A DNA stretch of 64,000 nucleotides from positions 33,472 through 97,471 of the forward strand of contig NZ_BMHK01000006.1 of assembly GCF_014640675.1 (NCBI RefSeq). The letters run 5' to 3'. The notes beneath the pieces were generated by a model. It was not told where the DNA came from and did not search any database. It saw only the letters and a program-made list of their open reading frames with translations. Each line of letters begins with the position of its first letter. Position 1 is the stretch's first letter. A program made the translations under genes and the position numbers. The DNA is from Novosphingobium endophyticum. Lineage in GTDB: Bacteria > Pseudomonadota > Alphaproteobacteria > Sphingomonadales > Sphingomonadaceae. Shown piece after piece: positions 26,701-34,507 of the stretch.

Positions 26701-29148
26701 GTCGATCCGGCCGAAAGCGGCAGCAGCGGCAACGCCACGGGCGGCGAAGCGCGTCTTTTGGGAGGCGGGGGCGATGTGACCGTTGCGGGAACCACGCTGG
26801 TCCGCGCGCGAGGACTCGCCGGCGCTGCCGGGGTCGGCGGCGTGGCGGGAGACGGCACCGGCGGCCTTGCCCTGCTGATCTCGGAGAACGGTGGCACCAT
26901 AGCCCTGAACGACGCCGTATCGGTGCTTGCCGACGGCCTTGGCGGAGCCGGCACGGCCAGCGGGGCGCTCGGCGGCAATGGCTTCGGCGGAAGTGCATCG
27001 GCAGGCCTGTCCGGGACGGGCGGCATGACGATCACCGGCAACCTGCTGCTCGACGTCTCCGCGACGGGCGGTGACAACAGCGTCGATTCGCTGGTTCAGG
27101 GGCTTGCCAGCGGCGGCAGCGGCGGCCTCGAACTGGCGGGCGGCACCTTGCAGGTCATCGGCGATGTCACGCTCGACGCGGACGCCACCGGCGGCGCCAA
27201 CCCCGTCGGCACCGCGCCGCCGACGACCGCCGGATTCCTCAAGATCGGCAGCGACACGGCGGACCCGAGCGGCACGCTCACTGTCACCGGCTCGCTCGAT
27301 GTCAGCGCGGTGGGCGACGCCGCGCCGACCGGAGGCGAAGGCCTCAGCCTGCGCACCGCGAATGCCGCACTCTCGGTCGACGGCGACACGACGATCGCCG
27401 TCACCGGCAATGCGGTATTCGACATCGTGGGAAGCGGCAGCCTCGACACCGGCGGCGCGCTCGCGGTCACCTCCACAGCCGGGCAAGTGACAGGGACCGG
27501 GTTGCTCTCCAGTGGCGGCAACATGCTCATCAGCGGCGCCACGGGTATCGATCTCGGCAGTCTGGACTCGGGCGGCACCACCGGCCTGTTCGCCGCGAAT
27601 GGCGCCGTGGCGATAGCCGATCTGCTTTCTACCGGGCCGGTGACGGTCTCGGGTCTCTCGGTCTCGATCGGCTCCAGCGGCGGCCTGACCTTCGCCGACG
27701 CCGATGCGACGAGCGGCGACCTCACGATCGACGTGAGCGACGGCCTGACAGTCGCCACCGTCGATGCCACCGGCGCGGTGACGCTGGCGAGCACCAGCGG
27801 GTCGGTGACCATGAACGATGCCGTCAGCGGCGCGGGCATCACGGCTACCGCCGGGCAGGACATCGCGGTGAACGGCGGCCTTGCATCCAGCGGCGGGGCA
27901 ACGCTCGACGCGGGAGGCAGCGTGGCTGTCAACGGCGACACCATCGCGGCGGGGCTGCTCGACATCACTGCCGGGCAGACGATCACCGTCGATGCGCTGG
28001 CCAGCGGCAGCCAGATCGCGGCCACATCGCAGGATGTCGCAATCGGTTCGGCCGGCCAGATCGGCCAGCGCGGGACAACCGCCACCATCGGCTTCACCAA
28101 CAGCAACGGCGGCAATGTCAGCTACGTCGGCGGAACCGCCACCACCGGCGGCTACAGCCTCGACGGCGGTGAACTCCAGCAGGTCTTCGCCGATCAGGAA
28201 ATTGCCTTCGCGGTCCAGCCCAACACCGGTGCGGGCGAGGTGGAACTGGGCAACCTGAGCCTGTCCTTCGGGACGGGACAGGCCATCGGCAGCGGCGGGA
28301 CCCTGTCCCTGACGACCGGCGGGCGAATTTCCGTGAACGGCGATGTGGCCCTCACCACGTCTGACCCGCTCGACACGCTCGACCTCGCGGCGGCGAGCGT
28401 CGAAGTCGTGACCGATGCCGGGTCGATCGCCATGAGCGATGCCAGCGGCAACCGCCTTGGCCGGCTGCGCGTAAACGCGGACCGTTTCGTCGCGGCGACT
28501 TCCGACGCCATCGCGCAGCTCGACCCGGCGATGAGCATGGACGAGGTGAACGCGCTGATGGACGGGCCCGGAACGGGTCCGGCTCAGGGCAGCCTGCTCG
28601 CCGGGTCGATCGAGGCCAATGTGGTCGAAGGGATCTATATCCAGAACATCGGTGCCTCGACCGAATATGCCGACCGGCGCGGCTTCACGGCGGATTCGCT
28701 TGCGATCACCACCGGCGCGGCGGACACACGCATCGTCATCAACGGCATGACGGTCGATGCGAGCGGCAATGCCGTCACCGGGCTCGACACGGTTTCCACG
28801 ATCTTCATCAACGGCGCGGTCGCTGCCGGGGGCGGATCATTCGATGCGCTTTCCACCGTCAACGGGTGCATCATCGGCCTGCGCTGCGATTTGCCCCAGA
28901 CGGGTCACGGCCCCGACGATCTCGTTCGCACGAAGGCGGATATCGAAAGCCCGGTGTCTCCCGGCAATATCGGCGGCGGCCTGCTCTCCGCCCCCGTAAT
29001 CCAGATCGACACGCAGTTGCTTGAACTGGAGCGCGACCCGACATTGCCGCTTGTTGACGAGCCGGTTACAGGCGTAGGTAACGAAGATCTTTGGGATGGC
29101 GGCTGTTCTCCGGGCGAGGAGGACTGCGCGGAGGGGCAGACCAAGTGA
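23755..29148 (+). CDS. Giant filamentous-haemagglutinin-like TpsA exoprotein
   Basis: 1797 residues from the ATG at 23755, coupled to tpsB; the open frame starts at 23548 inside tpsB and is not used. A signal peptide (ALMLAVAATQPAAAQS) precedes the TPS secretion domain (about 45-230), with NIWFYSPNGVILGSTARF and VGGLVLTTNPID. The body is a Gly/Thr/Ser/Ala-rich series of short beta-helix rungs with frequent GGT and GTGG, typical of filamentous exoproteins. The only cysteines I could find are four in the last 100 residues (NGCIIGLRCD and GGCSPGEEDC). The protein should be exported to the cell surface through the TpsB pore. Adhesin or scaffold function is possible; no enzymatic domain is recognised. 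Confidence 0.9.
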   Translation: MTKTPIPARGRKAALSGASLSALMLAVAATQPAAAQSFQGTGNVTTGSASIIDGAGTTDVFVLTNEVVIDWTTLDSSGTGNVVFQPSGTTATFAESSSVGTDYTVLNRIVPVDVNGAATNATIQFDGTVNSTLFGATGGNIWFYSPNGVILGSTARFNVGGLVLTTNPIDTTGGLYGSSGEIRFNGAAGSLAPVTIQSGAQINAVLNPQVPGNPAYVALVAPRIEQAGTVRSDGSIAYVAAEVADITINAGLFDINVTTGTTDGNGVVHTGTTGGSASTGAADVKTIYMVAMGKNDGLTMLLNGGIGYDAAALATDDGSAVVLSAGHGIGFDAGDPLTATASIAIGDAQFTSLTTATATDTITVAPTSTTSFERFATLDAINRVELNAVSGAQIVANDTAGVPADLPFGTGYSLDVSAGYAEQGGTIAITVDGGALSLAGHLRLRAIGDGSATAALSPDGIGGTIAINLLGGSIDANELQIDASGFGRSNSVGTGGVGTGGSISIASAGDLAIAGLTATAVGTGGDGDVGGDGNGGSIQLTASNNGTIVMPFANLDASGNGGFGLNQGGNGTGGQIDTAVGTGGTIGSSTSYSASTGGFGGSSDALGGDGTGGGNTLTDDGGILDFTNVSISSIGSGASSDGDAGDGFGGTAHVLLRGNAQNWDSLYVDASAFGGESFGGGASGSATADLANGARLDVEGVDLGIANFLELHADAWVAVNGDAGSFGRAGNAVVDVGTGGSLTAGGDVFITANASFNIEGLGSDPDFTPDMFGGNAALAMDNGSVAVPSLSVEAFAVSMGALVDAGSATGGTAQVAVGNNSSLIVDSALGVSVPSVPGLNIVASATGAYETQIGPDFRTVVDGLASPAQGGSASLLIDSGTIDVAEAMVVKAQGIGGPSDTIGGADSLGNGTGGTALVAVSGGTMTLGATLDVLADGIGGTIKGGATGGDGVGGLAAIDASGGALFVNGAGLTISANGESTGVDPAESGSSGNATGGEARLLGGGGDVTVAGTTLVRARGLAGAAGVGGVAGDGTGGLALLISENGGTIALNDAVSVLADGLGGAGTASGALGGNGFGGSASAGLSGTGGMTITGNLLLDVSATGGDNSVDSLVQGLASGGSGGLELAGGTLQVIGDVTLDADATGGANPVGTAPPTTAGFLKIGSDTADPSGTLTVTGSLDVSAVGDAAPTGGEGLSLRTANAALSVDGDTTIAVTGNAVFDIVGSGSLDTGGALAVTSTAGQVTGTGLLSSGGNMLISGATGIDLGSLDSGGTTGLFAANGAVAIADLLSTGPVTVSGLSVSIGSSGGLTFADADATSGDLTIDVSDGLTVATVDATGAVTLASTSGSVTMNDAVSGAGITATAGQDIAVNGGLASSGGATLDAGGSVAVNGDTIAAGLLDITAGQTITVDALASGSQIAATSQDVAIGSAGQIGQRGTTATIGFTNSNGGNVSYVGGTATTGGYSLDGGELQQVFADQEIAFAVQPNTGAGEVELGNLSLSFGTGQAIGSGGTLSLTTGGRISVNGDVALTTSDPLDTLDLAAASVEVVTDAGSIAMSDASGNRLGRLRVNADRFVAATSDAIAQLDPAMSMDEVNALMDGPGTGPAQGSLLAGSIEANVVEGIYIQNIGASTEYADRRGFTADSLAITTGAADTRIVINGMTVDASGNAVTGLDTVSTIFINGAVAAGGGSFDALSTVNGCIIGLRCDLPQTGHGPDDLVRTKADIESPVSPGNIGGGLLSAPVIQIDTQLLELERDPTLPLVDEPVTGVGNEDLWDGGCSPGEEDCAEGQTK

Positions 29149-30524
29149 TCCATGCGGGGGGTACAGGGACCAGGCGGCGCGGAGCCGCGATCGTCTTCGC
29201 GGCGCTCGCGGCAATTCTTGTCGCGGCCCTCTTCGTATGGTCGAACACCGCCATCGCCGGCAGTTACGAAGGCGTCGCCAGTTGCGCCGGCTCGACCTGC
29301 CATGGCCGCAGCGAGGGTGACGGCAAGGTCGTGCGCCAGGACGAACTGCGCATCTGGCAGGAACCTTCGAGCAAGACCGGCGCGCACAGCCGGGCAGCGG
29401 CCGTGCTCTCCGCGCCGCGCGGGAGGCGGATCGCCTCGGCGCTGGGGCTCGGCAATGCCGCCTCGGCTTCGGCATGCCTCGGCTGCCATGCGACCAATGC
29501 GCCCGGTGCCTCGCGCGGCGGACGCTATCTCGCCTCGGACGGTGTTGGCTGCGAATCCTGCCATGGCGCGGCCTCCGGTTGGCTCTCCAGCCACTATGCC
29601 ATGCCCGCGACCCATGCTTCCAATGTCGCGGCGGGCATGATCCCGCTTGAAAAGCCGCAGGTCCGCGCCTCCGTCTGCCTCGACTGCCACTTCGGCTCAG
29701 ACAAGCCGGGGCAGTTCGTCACCCACGCGATGATGGCGGCCGGTCATCCGCGCGTCTCGTTCGAGCTGGACCTGTTCTCCTCGCTGCAGGCGCACTACGA
29801 CATCGACGGCGACTACGTGAAGCGCAAGGGCCGGCTCGACAGCGTCCAGCTCTGGGCCGTGGGGCAGGCCGAGGCGGTGAAGCGCTCGGCCCGGCTCTTC
29901 ACCAACGCCTCGCTCGCGACCGAGGGGATCTTCCCGCAGTTCTACTTCTACGACTGCCATTCCTGCCACCGCCAGATCACGGACAACCCGGCGGCGAAGC
30001 GTAGGTTCGAGGCCAATCCCGGCCGCCCGATCCCCTTCGGCAATCCGCCCTACAACGACGAGAACATGATCATGCTCTCCGCCGTGGCCGGCGCGCTCGC
30101 TCCCGGACAGGCGGCGCGATATGACACCGCCGCCAGGGCCTTCCACGCCGCCATGGCGCAGGGCCGGCCGCAGGCCGTGGAGGCCGCAAAGGCGCTGTCA
30201 TCCGCAGCGGGGATCCTCTCCGACGCGCTGGCGAGCAGGCACTATTCCAGCGACACGGCCTTTCAGGTCATCGCCGCGATTTCGAGCAAGGCGATCACCC
30301 CCCGCCTGACCGACTACACGGGCTCGGCGCAGGCGGTCATGGCGGTGGACACGCTGCTGAATGCGCTGGTGCGCGAGGGCCGCGTCACGGTCGGCGCGGC
30401 GGCGGGCATCCGCGCGCAGATCAACCGCGCCTATGGTGCCGTCTCCGCTCCCGAGACGTTCGATCCCGCCACGTTCCGCTCCGCGCTGGGAGGCGCGGCG
30501 CGTTCTATCGAGGCACTGCGTTGA
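29145..30524 (+). CDS. Pentaheme c-type cytochrome (cytochrome c554-like)
   Basis: 459 residues from the GTG at 29145, which overlaps the tpsA stop (GTGA) and has GGAGGGG just upstream. The open frame from 29091 is less likely. A hydrophobic signal/anchor (IVFAALAAILVAALFVWS) is followed by five heme-attachment motifs: CAGSTCH (CX4CH, often seen as the first heme in this family), then CLGCH, CESCH, CLDCH and CHSCH. The C-terminal 180 residues are helical and heme-free. It should be an electron carrier on the periplasmic side or at the outer membrane. Direct coupling of its gene to tpsA suggests joint stoichiometry. Confidence 0.88.
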   Translation: MIHAGGTGTRRRGAAIVFAALAAILVAALFVWSNTAIAGSYEGVASCAGSTCHGRSEGDGKVVRQDELRIWQEPSSKTGAHSRAAAVLSAPRGRRIASALGLGNAASASACLGCHATNAPGASRGGRYLASDGVGCESCHGAASGWLSSHYAMPATHASNVAAGMIPLEKPQVRASVCLDCHFGSDKPGQFVTHAMMAAGHPRVSFELDLFSSLQAHYDIDGDYVKRKGRLDSVQLWAVGQAEAVKRSARLFTNASLATEGIFPQFYFYDCHSCHRQITDNPAAKRRFEANPGRPIPFGNPPYNDENMIMLSAVAGALAPGQAARYDTAARAFHAAMAQGRPQAVEAAKALSSAAGILSDALASRHYSSDTAFQVIAAISSKAITPRLTDYTGSAQAVMAVDTLLNALVREGRVTVGAAAGIRAQINRAYGAVSAPETFDPATFRSALGGAARSIEALR

Positions 30525-32500
30525 TGCGGTACCTTGCAACGATCGCAGCGGCTCTGCTGGTTGCGGCCTGCGGCGGCGATGATGGCGGTTCGTCAGGCGG
30601 CGGTGGAAGTTCGTCGGGAGGCGGCGGTTCGGGGGGCGGGTCCTCGGGTGGCGGCACCCCGCTTGAAGACTACACAGCCCCTGCACAAACGGCACTGAAC
30701 AGCACACAAGTGGGCAAGATCGTCGCCCAGGCGGCCGCGCAGGCCAGCCAGTCCGGGCATCCGGCGGTGATCGCGGTGGTCGACCGCGTCGGCAACGTGC
30801 TCGCCGTCTTCCGCATGACCGGCTCTCCCGCCAGTGCCACGATCCCCGGCGCGCCCAATGGCGACAACATCGACATCCAGGGCCTCTCCGTCCCCGCCGA
30901 GGCAGCGGCGATCGCCAAGGCCTTGACCGGGGCCTATCTCTCCAGCGCGGGCAACGCCTTTTCCAGCCGCACCGCCAGCATGATCGTTCAGGAGCACTTT
31001 CCGCCCGGCCCCAGCACCGTCGGCCTCGAAAGCGGACCGTTGTTCGGCGTGCAGTTCAGCCAGCTTCCCTGCTCCGACCTCGCCGCGCGTTTCAAGGCGG
31101 CCGGCGCCGATGCGCTGATCGGGCCGAAGCGCTCGCCGCTCGGCCTTTCGGCCGATCCGGGCGGTTTTCCGCTCTACGTGAACGGCGTGGTCGTCGGCGG
31201 CGTGGGTGTGAGTGCGGACGGGGTCTATGGCCTCGACGGCAACGTGCTCGATACCGATACCGATTTCGATGAGCGGATCGCGCTTGCCGCCACTATCGGC
31301 TTCGAAGCGCCCGAAGCGATCCGCGCCAATCGCATCCATGTCGACGGCACGCAGCTTCGCTATTCCGACACCGCTTACGGCAGCCTGTTCGACGTCGCCG
31401 GCGCGACTTATGCGCAGACCGCCCCTGCCCTCGGCAGCCTCGTCGCGGTCAAGGGCTATTTCGAGACCGCCGCCCTGCGTGCCGGCACCGCCTACGGCTC
31501 CGAAGCCTCGGGGCTGCGCGCCTCCACCGCCGCCGAGTTCTCCGACCGCGACGCCTTCGTCCTCACCGACGGCAGCGGCGCCAACCGCTTCCCGATCCGC
31601 GCCGGGACCGACGGCGCGGATATTGCCCAGCCGCTCACCGCCGACGAAGCGCGCGCGCTGCTGGAGGAAGCCTTCAAGGTGATGACCCGCGCCCGCGCGC
31701 AGATCCGCCAGCCACTCGACAGCCGGGCGCAAGTGACGATCTCGCTGGTCGACACGCGCGGACAGGTTCTCGGCATCGTCCGCTCGGCCGACGCGCCGAT
31801 CTTCGGCACCGACGTCTCGCTGCAGAAGGCGCGTACGGCGACGTTCTTCTCCGGTGCGTTCGCCGGCGCGGAACTGCTCGCCGATCCCGGCAGCGACGTG
31901 CAGGGCTTCGTCGGCAAGGTCCGCAGCTTCCTCAGCGACGCGAACGCGCTGACCGGCACGCACGCCTTCGCCGACCGTTCGGGCGGGAACCTCTCGCGCC
32001 CCTATTTCCCGGACGGCGAGGTCGGCACCGCGAACGGCCCGCTCTCGCGCCCCATCGCGCAGTGGAGCCCGTTCTCCACCGGCCTGCAATCCGCGCTGGT
32101 GCTGACCAACCTCGCCCAGCACCTGCAATATGTGACCGGTGCCAGCGCGACCGACACGCCGCAGCGCTGCACCTTCCTGCCCGAAGTCGCCGCGGGGCAG
32201 AACCGGTTGCAGAACGGCATCCAGATCTTCCCCGGCTCGGTCCCGGTCTATCGCGGCAGTACGCTCGTCGGCGGCATCGGCGTCTCGGGCGACGGCATCG
32301 ATCAGGACGACATGATAAGCTTCCTCGGCACACACAATGCCGGCGTGCGCCTCGGATCGCTGGGCAATGCACCGGCGGCGATCCGCGCCGACCAGATCGT
32401 GGTCAACGTCAGCGGCCGGCCGGTGCGGCTGCGCTACGTCCAGTGCCCCTTCGCGCCGTTCCTCGACACCAATCAGCAGAACGTCTGCGAGGGACTCTAG
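30524..32500 (+). CDS. Lipoprotein with two GlcG/HbpS-like heme-binding domains
   Basis: 658 residues from the ATG at 30524 (TGATG junction with the cytochrome gene). The lipobox LLVAAC gives Cys16 as lipidation site, followed by Gly and not Asp, consistent with outer-membrane sorting. A Gly/Ser-rich linker follows, then a GlcG/HbpS (DUF336-like) domain (QSGHPAVIAVVDRVGNVLAV) and a second, more divergent one (RAQVTISLVDTRGQVLGIVR) near residue 405. HbpS-type proteins bind heme and can sense redox or iron stress. In this operon the protein may bind heme, or sense or assemble cytochromes at the outer membrane (inference). The first domain pattern VSADGVYG repeats later as GVSGDGIDQD, showing internal duplication. 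Confidence 0.8.
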   Translation: MRYLATIAAALLVAACGGDDGGSSGGGGSSSGGGGSGGGSSGGGTPLEDYTAPAQTALNSTQVGKIVAQAAAQASQSGHPAVIAVVDRVGNVLAVFRMTGSPASATIPGAPNGDNIDIQGLSVPAEAAAIAKALTGAYLSSAGNAFSSRTASMIVQEHFPPGPSTVGLESGPLFGVQFSQLPCSDLAARFKAAGADALIGPKRSPLGLSADPGGFPLYVNGVVVGGVGVSADGVYGLDGNVLDTDTDFDERIALAATIGFEAPEAIRANRIHVDGTQLRYSDTAYGSLFDVAGATYAQTAPALGSLVAVKGYFETAALRAGTAYGSEASGLRASTAAEFSDRDAFVLTDGSGANRFPIRAGTDGADIAQPLTADEARALLEEAFKVMTRARAQIRQPLDSRAQVTISLVDTRGQVLGIVRSADAPIFGTDVSLQKARTATFFSGAFAGAELLADPGSDVQGFVGKVRSFLSDANALTGTHAFADRSGGNLSRPYFPDGEVGTANGPLSRPIAQWSPFSTGLQSALVLTNLAQHLQYVTGASATDTPQRCTFLPEVAAGQNRLQNGIQIFPGSVPVYRGSTLVGGIGVSGDGIDQDDMISFLGTHNAGVRLGSLGNAPAAIRADQIVVNVSGRPVRLRYVQCPFAPFLDTNQQNVCEGL

Positions 32501-32529
32501 GATGAACTTGAATCATCCCCCTGCCCGTT

Positions 32530-32591
32530 CGTGTCGAGCGAAGTCGAGGCACGTCTGCACGGCGCCGGGTGTCTCGACTTCGCTCGACACG
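32530..32591. repeat. Palindromic (REP-type) repeat A at the start of the barrel gene
   Basis: Perfect 19-base inverted repeat: the left arm at 32530-32548 begins CGTGTCGAGCG and the right arm at 32573-32591 is its exact complement, with a 24-base loop. The arm sequence (TGTCGAGCGAAGTCGAG) is a type recurrent in sphingomonad genomes, from general knowledge. The left arm contains the GTG that opens the downstream frame. Confidence 0.8.
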
Positions 32592-34507
32592 ATCGGAAGT
32601 TGGGGGCTGTTTCCTTGTGGACGGGCCAGTCTCTAGTGGGATTCCCGGTCCTCTTCATCCCCCTCGCCACGGCGCAGGCGGCTCCGCAGGAGTTGCCCGC
32701 GCCCGAGTACGGGCAGGAGGAACAGGAGGCGGAGCCCCCCGTGATCGATCCCCCCGGCACGGAAACCGCGCCCGAGGATGTCGACCCCGGCGTGATCGAG
32801 GGCCGCCGCCGTCCCGGCTACAACGCACCGCTGCCCGAGCGCGTGACGCAGGACAATCCCGGCGCCGTGCGCGCGCCGCCGCCCGAGGCCTTTCCCACCG
32901 ATCAGGTACCGATTCCCGACCGTTGGCGCCTGATCGAGACGCTGGGCGTGGTCAAGGAACGCTGGTTCGATCCCTACCACCAGAACACGCACAAGGGCGA
33001 CCGCCCGATCGACCGCGCCAAGGTGCCCTGGCTGCCGATCACCGGCGACGATTGGTTCTTCGGCCTCAACGTGATCTCGGACACCGTGCTGGAGCCGCGC
33101 ACGTTCCCGATCCCGGTCGGCGTGCAGACCACTGAGCGCCCCGGCTCGCTCGATGTCTTCGGCAAGGACGCCAGCCTCGTCTTCTCACAGACCGTCATCG
33201 TTGGCGCCAGCCTGACCAAGGGCAATACCGCGTTCAAGCCGCCGGACGTCGAGTACCGCGTGGCGCTCGCCTTCAACTACAATTACGTCAACGTGCCCGA
33301 GCGGCGCGTGCTGCATGTCGAGCCGAGCAAGGCATCGCACCGCGCCGACCACTTCCTCGGCGTGCAGGAATTGTTCGTCGATTATCACATCCGCAACGTC
33401 TCGGACCGCTACGATTTCGATTCCGTGCGCCTCGGCATCCAGCCCTTCCAGTCGGACTTTCGCGGTTTCCTGTTCAACGACAACCAGCTCGGCCTGCGCT
33501 TCTTCGGCAATCGCGACAACAACCGCGTGCAGTACAACCTCGCCGCGTTCTGGCGGCTGGAGAAGGATACCAATTCCGGCCTGAACTCGGTCGTCCAGCG
33601 CCCGCGTGACGATTTCCTCTTCGTCGCCAACATCTACCGTCAGGACTTCCTGATCCCCAGCCTGACCAGCCAGATCACCCTAGCGTACAATCGCAACCGC
33701 GAGGGCGACGAGATCGAGATCGACGACAACGGTTTTCCGGTCCGCCCGGCCCTGCTCGGCACGCTGCGGGGCCGCGATTATGACGTGTTCTACCTCGGCT
33801 ACAACGCCGACGGGCGCGTGGGCCGGATCAACCTGACCGCCTCGACCTACGCCGCGCTGGGCGAGGACCGCAACAGCTTCTTCACCGACCGGAAGGCCGA
33901 TATCCGCGCCTTCTTCGGCGCGGCTGAACTGAGCTACGACAAGGACTGGATGCGCTTTCGCCTCTCCGCGCTCTACGCCAGCGGCGACGGCGATCCCTAC
34001 GATGGCAAGGAAACCGGCTTCGACGCGGTATTCGAGAACCCGATCTTCGCCGGCGCGGACACGAGCTACTGGATCCGCCAGACGATCCCCTTCGCCGGCG
34101 GCGGGCGCGCCGTCAGCGTCAACGGCCGCAACGGCATTCTCAATTCGCTGCGCTCGTCGAAGGAACAGGGGCAGTCGAACTTCAACAATCCGGGCACGAT
34201 GCTGGTGGGCGCCGGGGCCGATTTCGACCTCTCCCCGGAAGTGCGCGTCTCGGCCAATGCCAACCACCTGTGGTTCGAGAATACCGCGACGCTGCAAACC
34301 CTGCGCAATGAGGGCTCGATCCCGAAGGACATCGGCTGGGACCTTTCCACCGCTGCGATCTGGCGCCCCAAGGCGACGCAGAACATCGTCATGCGGCTGA
34401 GCGCCGCCGCGCTTGTGCCCGGCAAGGGCTTTCGCGACCTGTTCGACAATTCGCAAGGCAACCGGAACTATTACTCGGTCCTCGCCAACCTGATCGTGAG
34501 TTACTGA
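32531..34507 (+). CDS. Outer-membrane beta-barrel protein, candidate cytochrome-conduit porin
   Basis: 658 residues if the GTG at 32531 is used. There is no ATG in frame before the signal-like segment GFPVLFIPLATAQA. TTG codons at 32600 and 32615 are other options. The mature part begins with a Pro/Glu-rich stretch and continues as a barrel-type sequence (YRVALAFNYNYVNV, RFRLSALYASGDGDPYDG), ending LIVSY with a terminal aromatic. No family is certain. The stop overlaps the ATG of the decaheme gene (TGATG). By analogy with MtrB/PioB-type porins, it may hold the decaheme protein across the outer membrane; this is inference, as MtrB similarity was not tested. Its frame is the same as that of the upstream lipoprotein gene, separated by one TAG. 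Confidence 0.75.
   Translation: MSSEVEARLHGAGCLDFARHDRKLGAVSLWTGQSLVGFPVLFIPLATAQAAPQELPAPEYGQEEQEAEPPVIDPPGTETAPEDVDPGVIEGRRRPGYNAPLPERVTQDNPGAVRAPPPEAFPTDQVPIPDRWRLIETLGVVKERWFDPYHQNTHKGDRPIDRAKVPWLPITGDDWFFGLNVISDTVLEPRTFPIPVGVQTTERPGSLDVFGKDASLVFSQTVIVGASLTKGNTAFKPPDVEYRVALAFNYNYVNVPERRVLHVEPSKASHRADHFLGVQELFVDYHIRNVSDRYDFDSVRLGIQPFQSDFRGFLFNDNQLGLRFFGNRDNNRVQYNLAAFWRLEKDTNSGLNSVVQRPRDDFLFVANIYRQDFLIPSLTSQITLAYNRNREGDEIEIDDNGFPVRPALLGTLRGRDYDVFYLGYNADGRVGRINLTASTYAALGEDRNSFFTDRKADIRAFFGAAELSYDKDWMRFRLSALYASGDGDPYDGKETGFDAVFENPIFAGADTSYWIRQTIPFAGGGRAVSVNGRNGILNSLRSSKEQGQSNFNNPGTMLVGAGADFDLSPEVRVSANANHLWFENTATLQTLRNEGSIPKDIGWDLSTAAIWRPKATQNIVMRLSAAALVPGKGFRDLFDNSQGNRNYYSVLANLIVSY

Noticed and set aside
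25426..27486. Leftward 686-codon open frame inside tpsA
   Set aside because: The GC-rich repeats of tpsA leave the opposite frame open. Its translation is low-complexity Ala/Arg/Gly and has no domain.
23755..29148. Glycine-rich tandem repeats as a CRISPR array or microsatellite
   Set aside because: The repeats are protein-level GGT/GTGG rungs with varied codons and no constant spacer-repeat structure. No CRISPR array was seen in the window.
30593..32335. Leftward 580-codon open frame over the GlcG-like lipoprotein gene
   Set aside because: Arg/Ala/Gly-rich antisense of a well-supported gene, with no motif.
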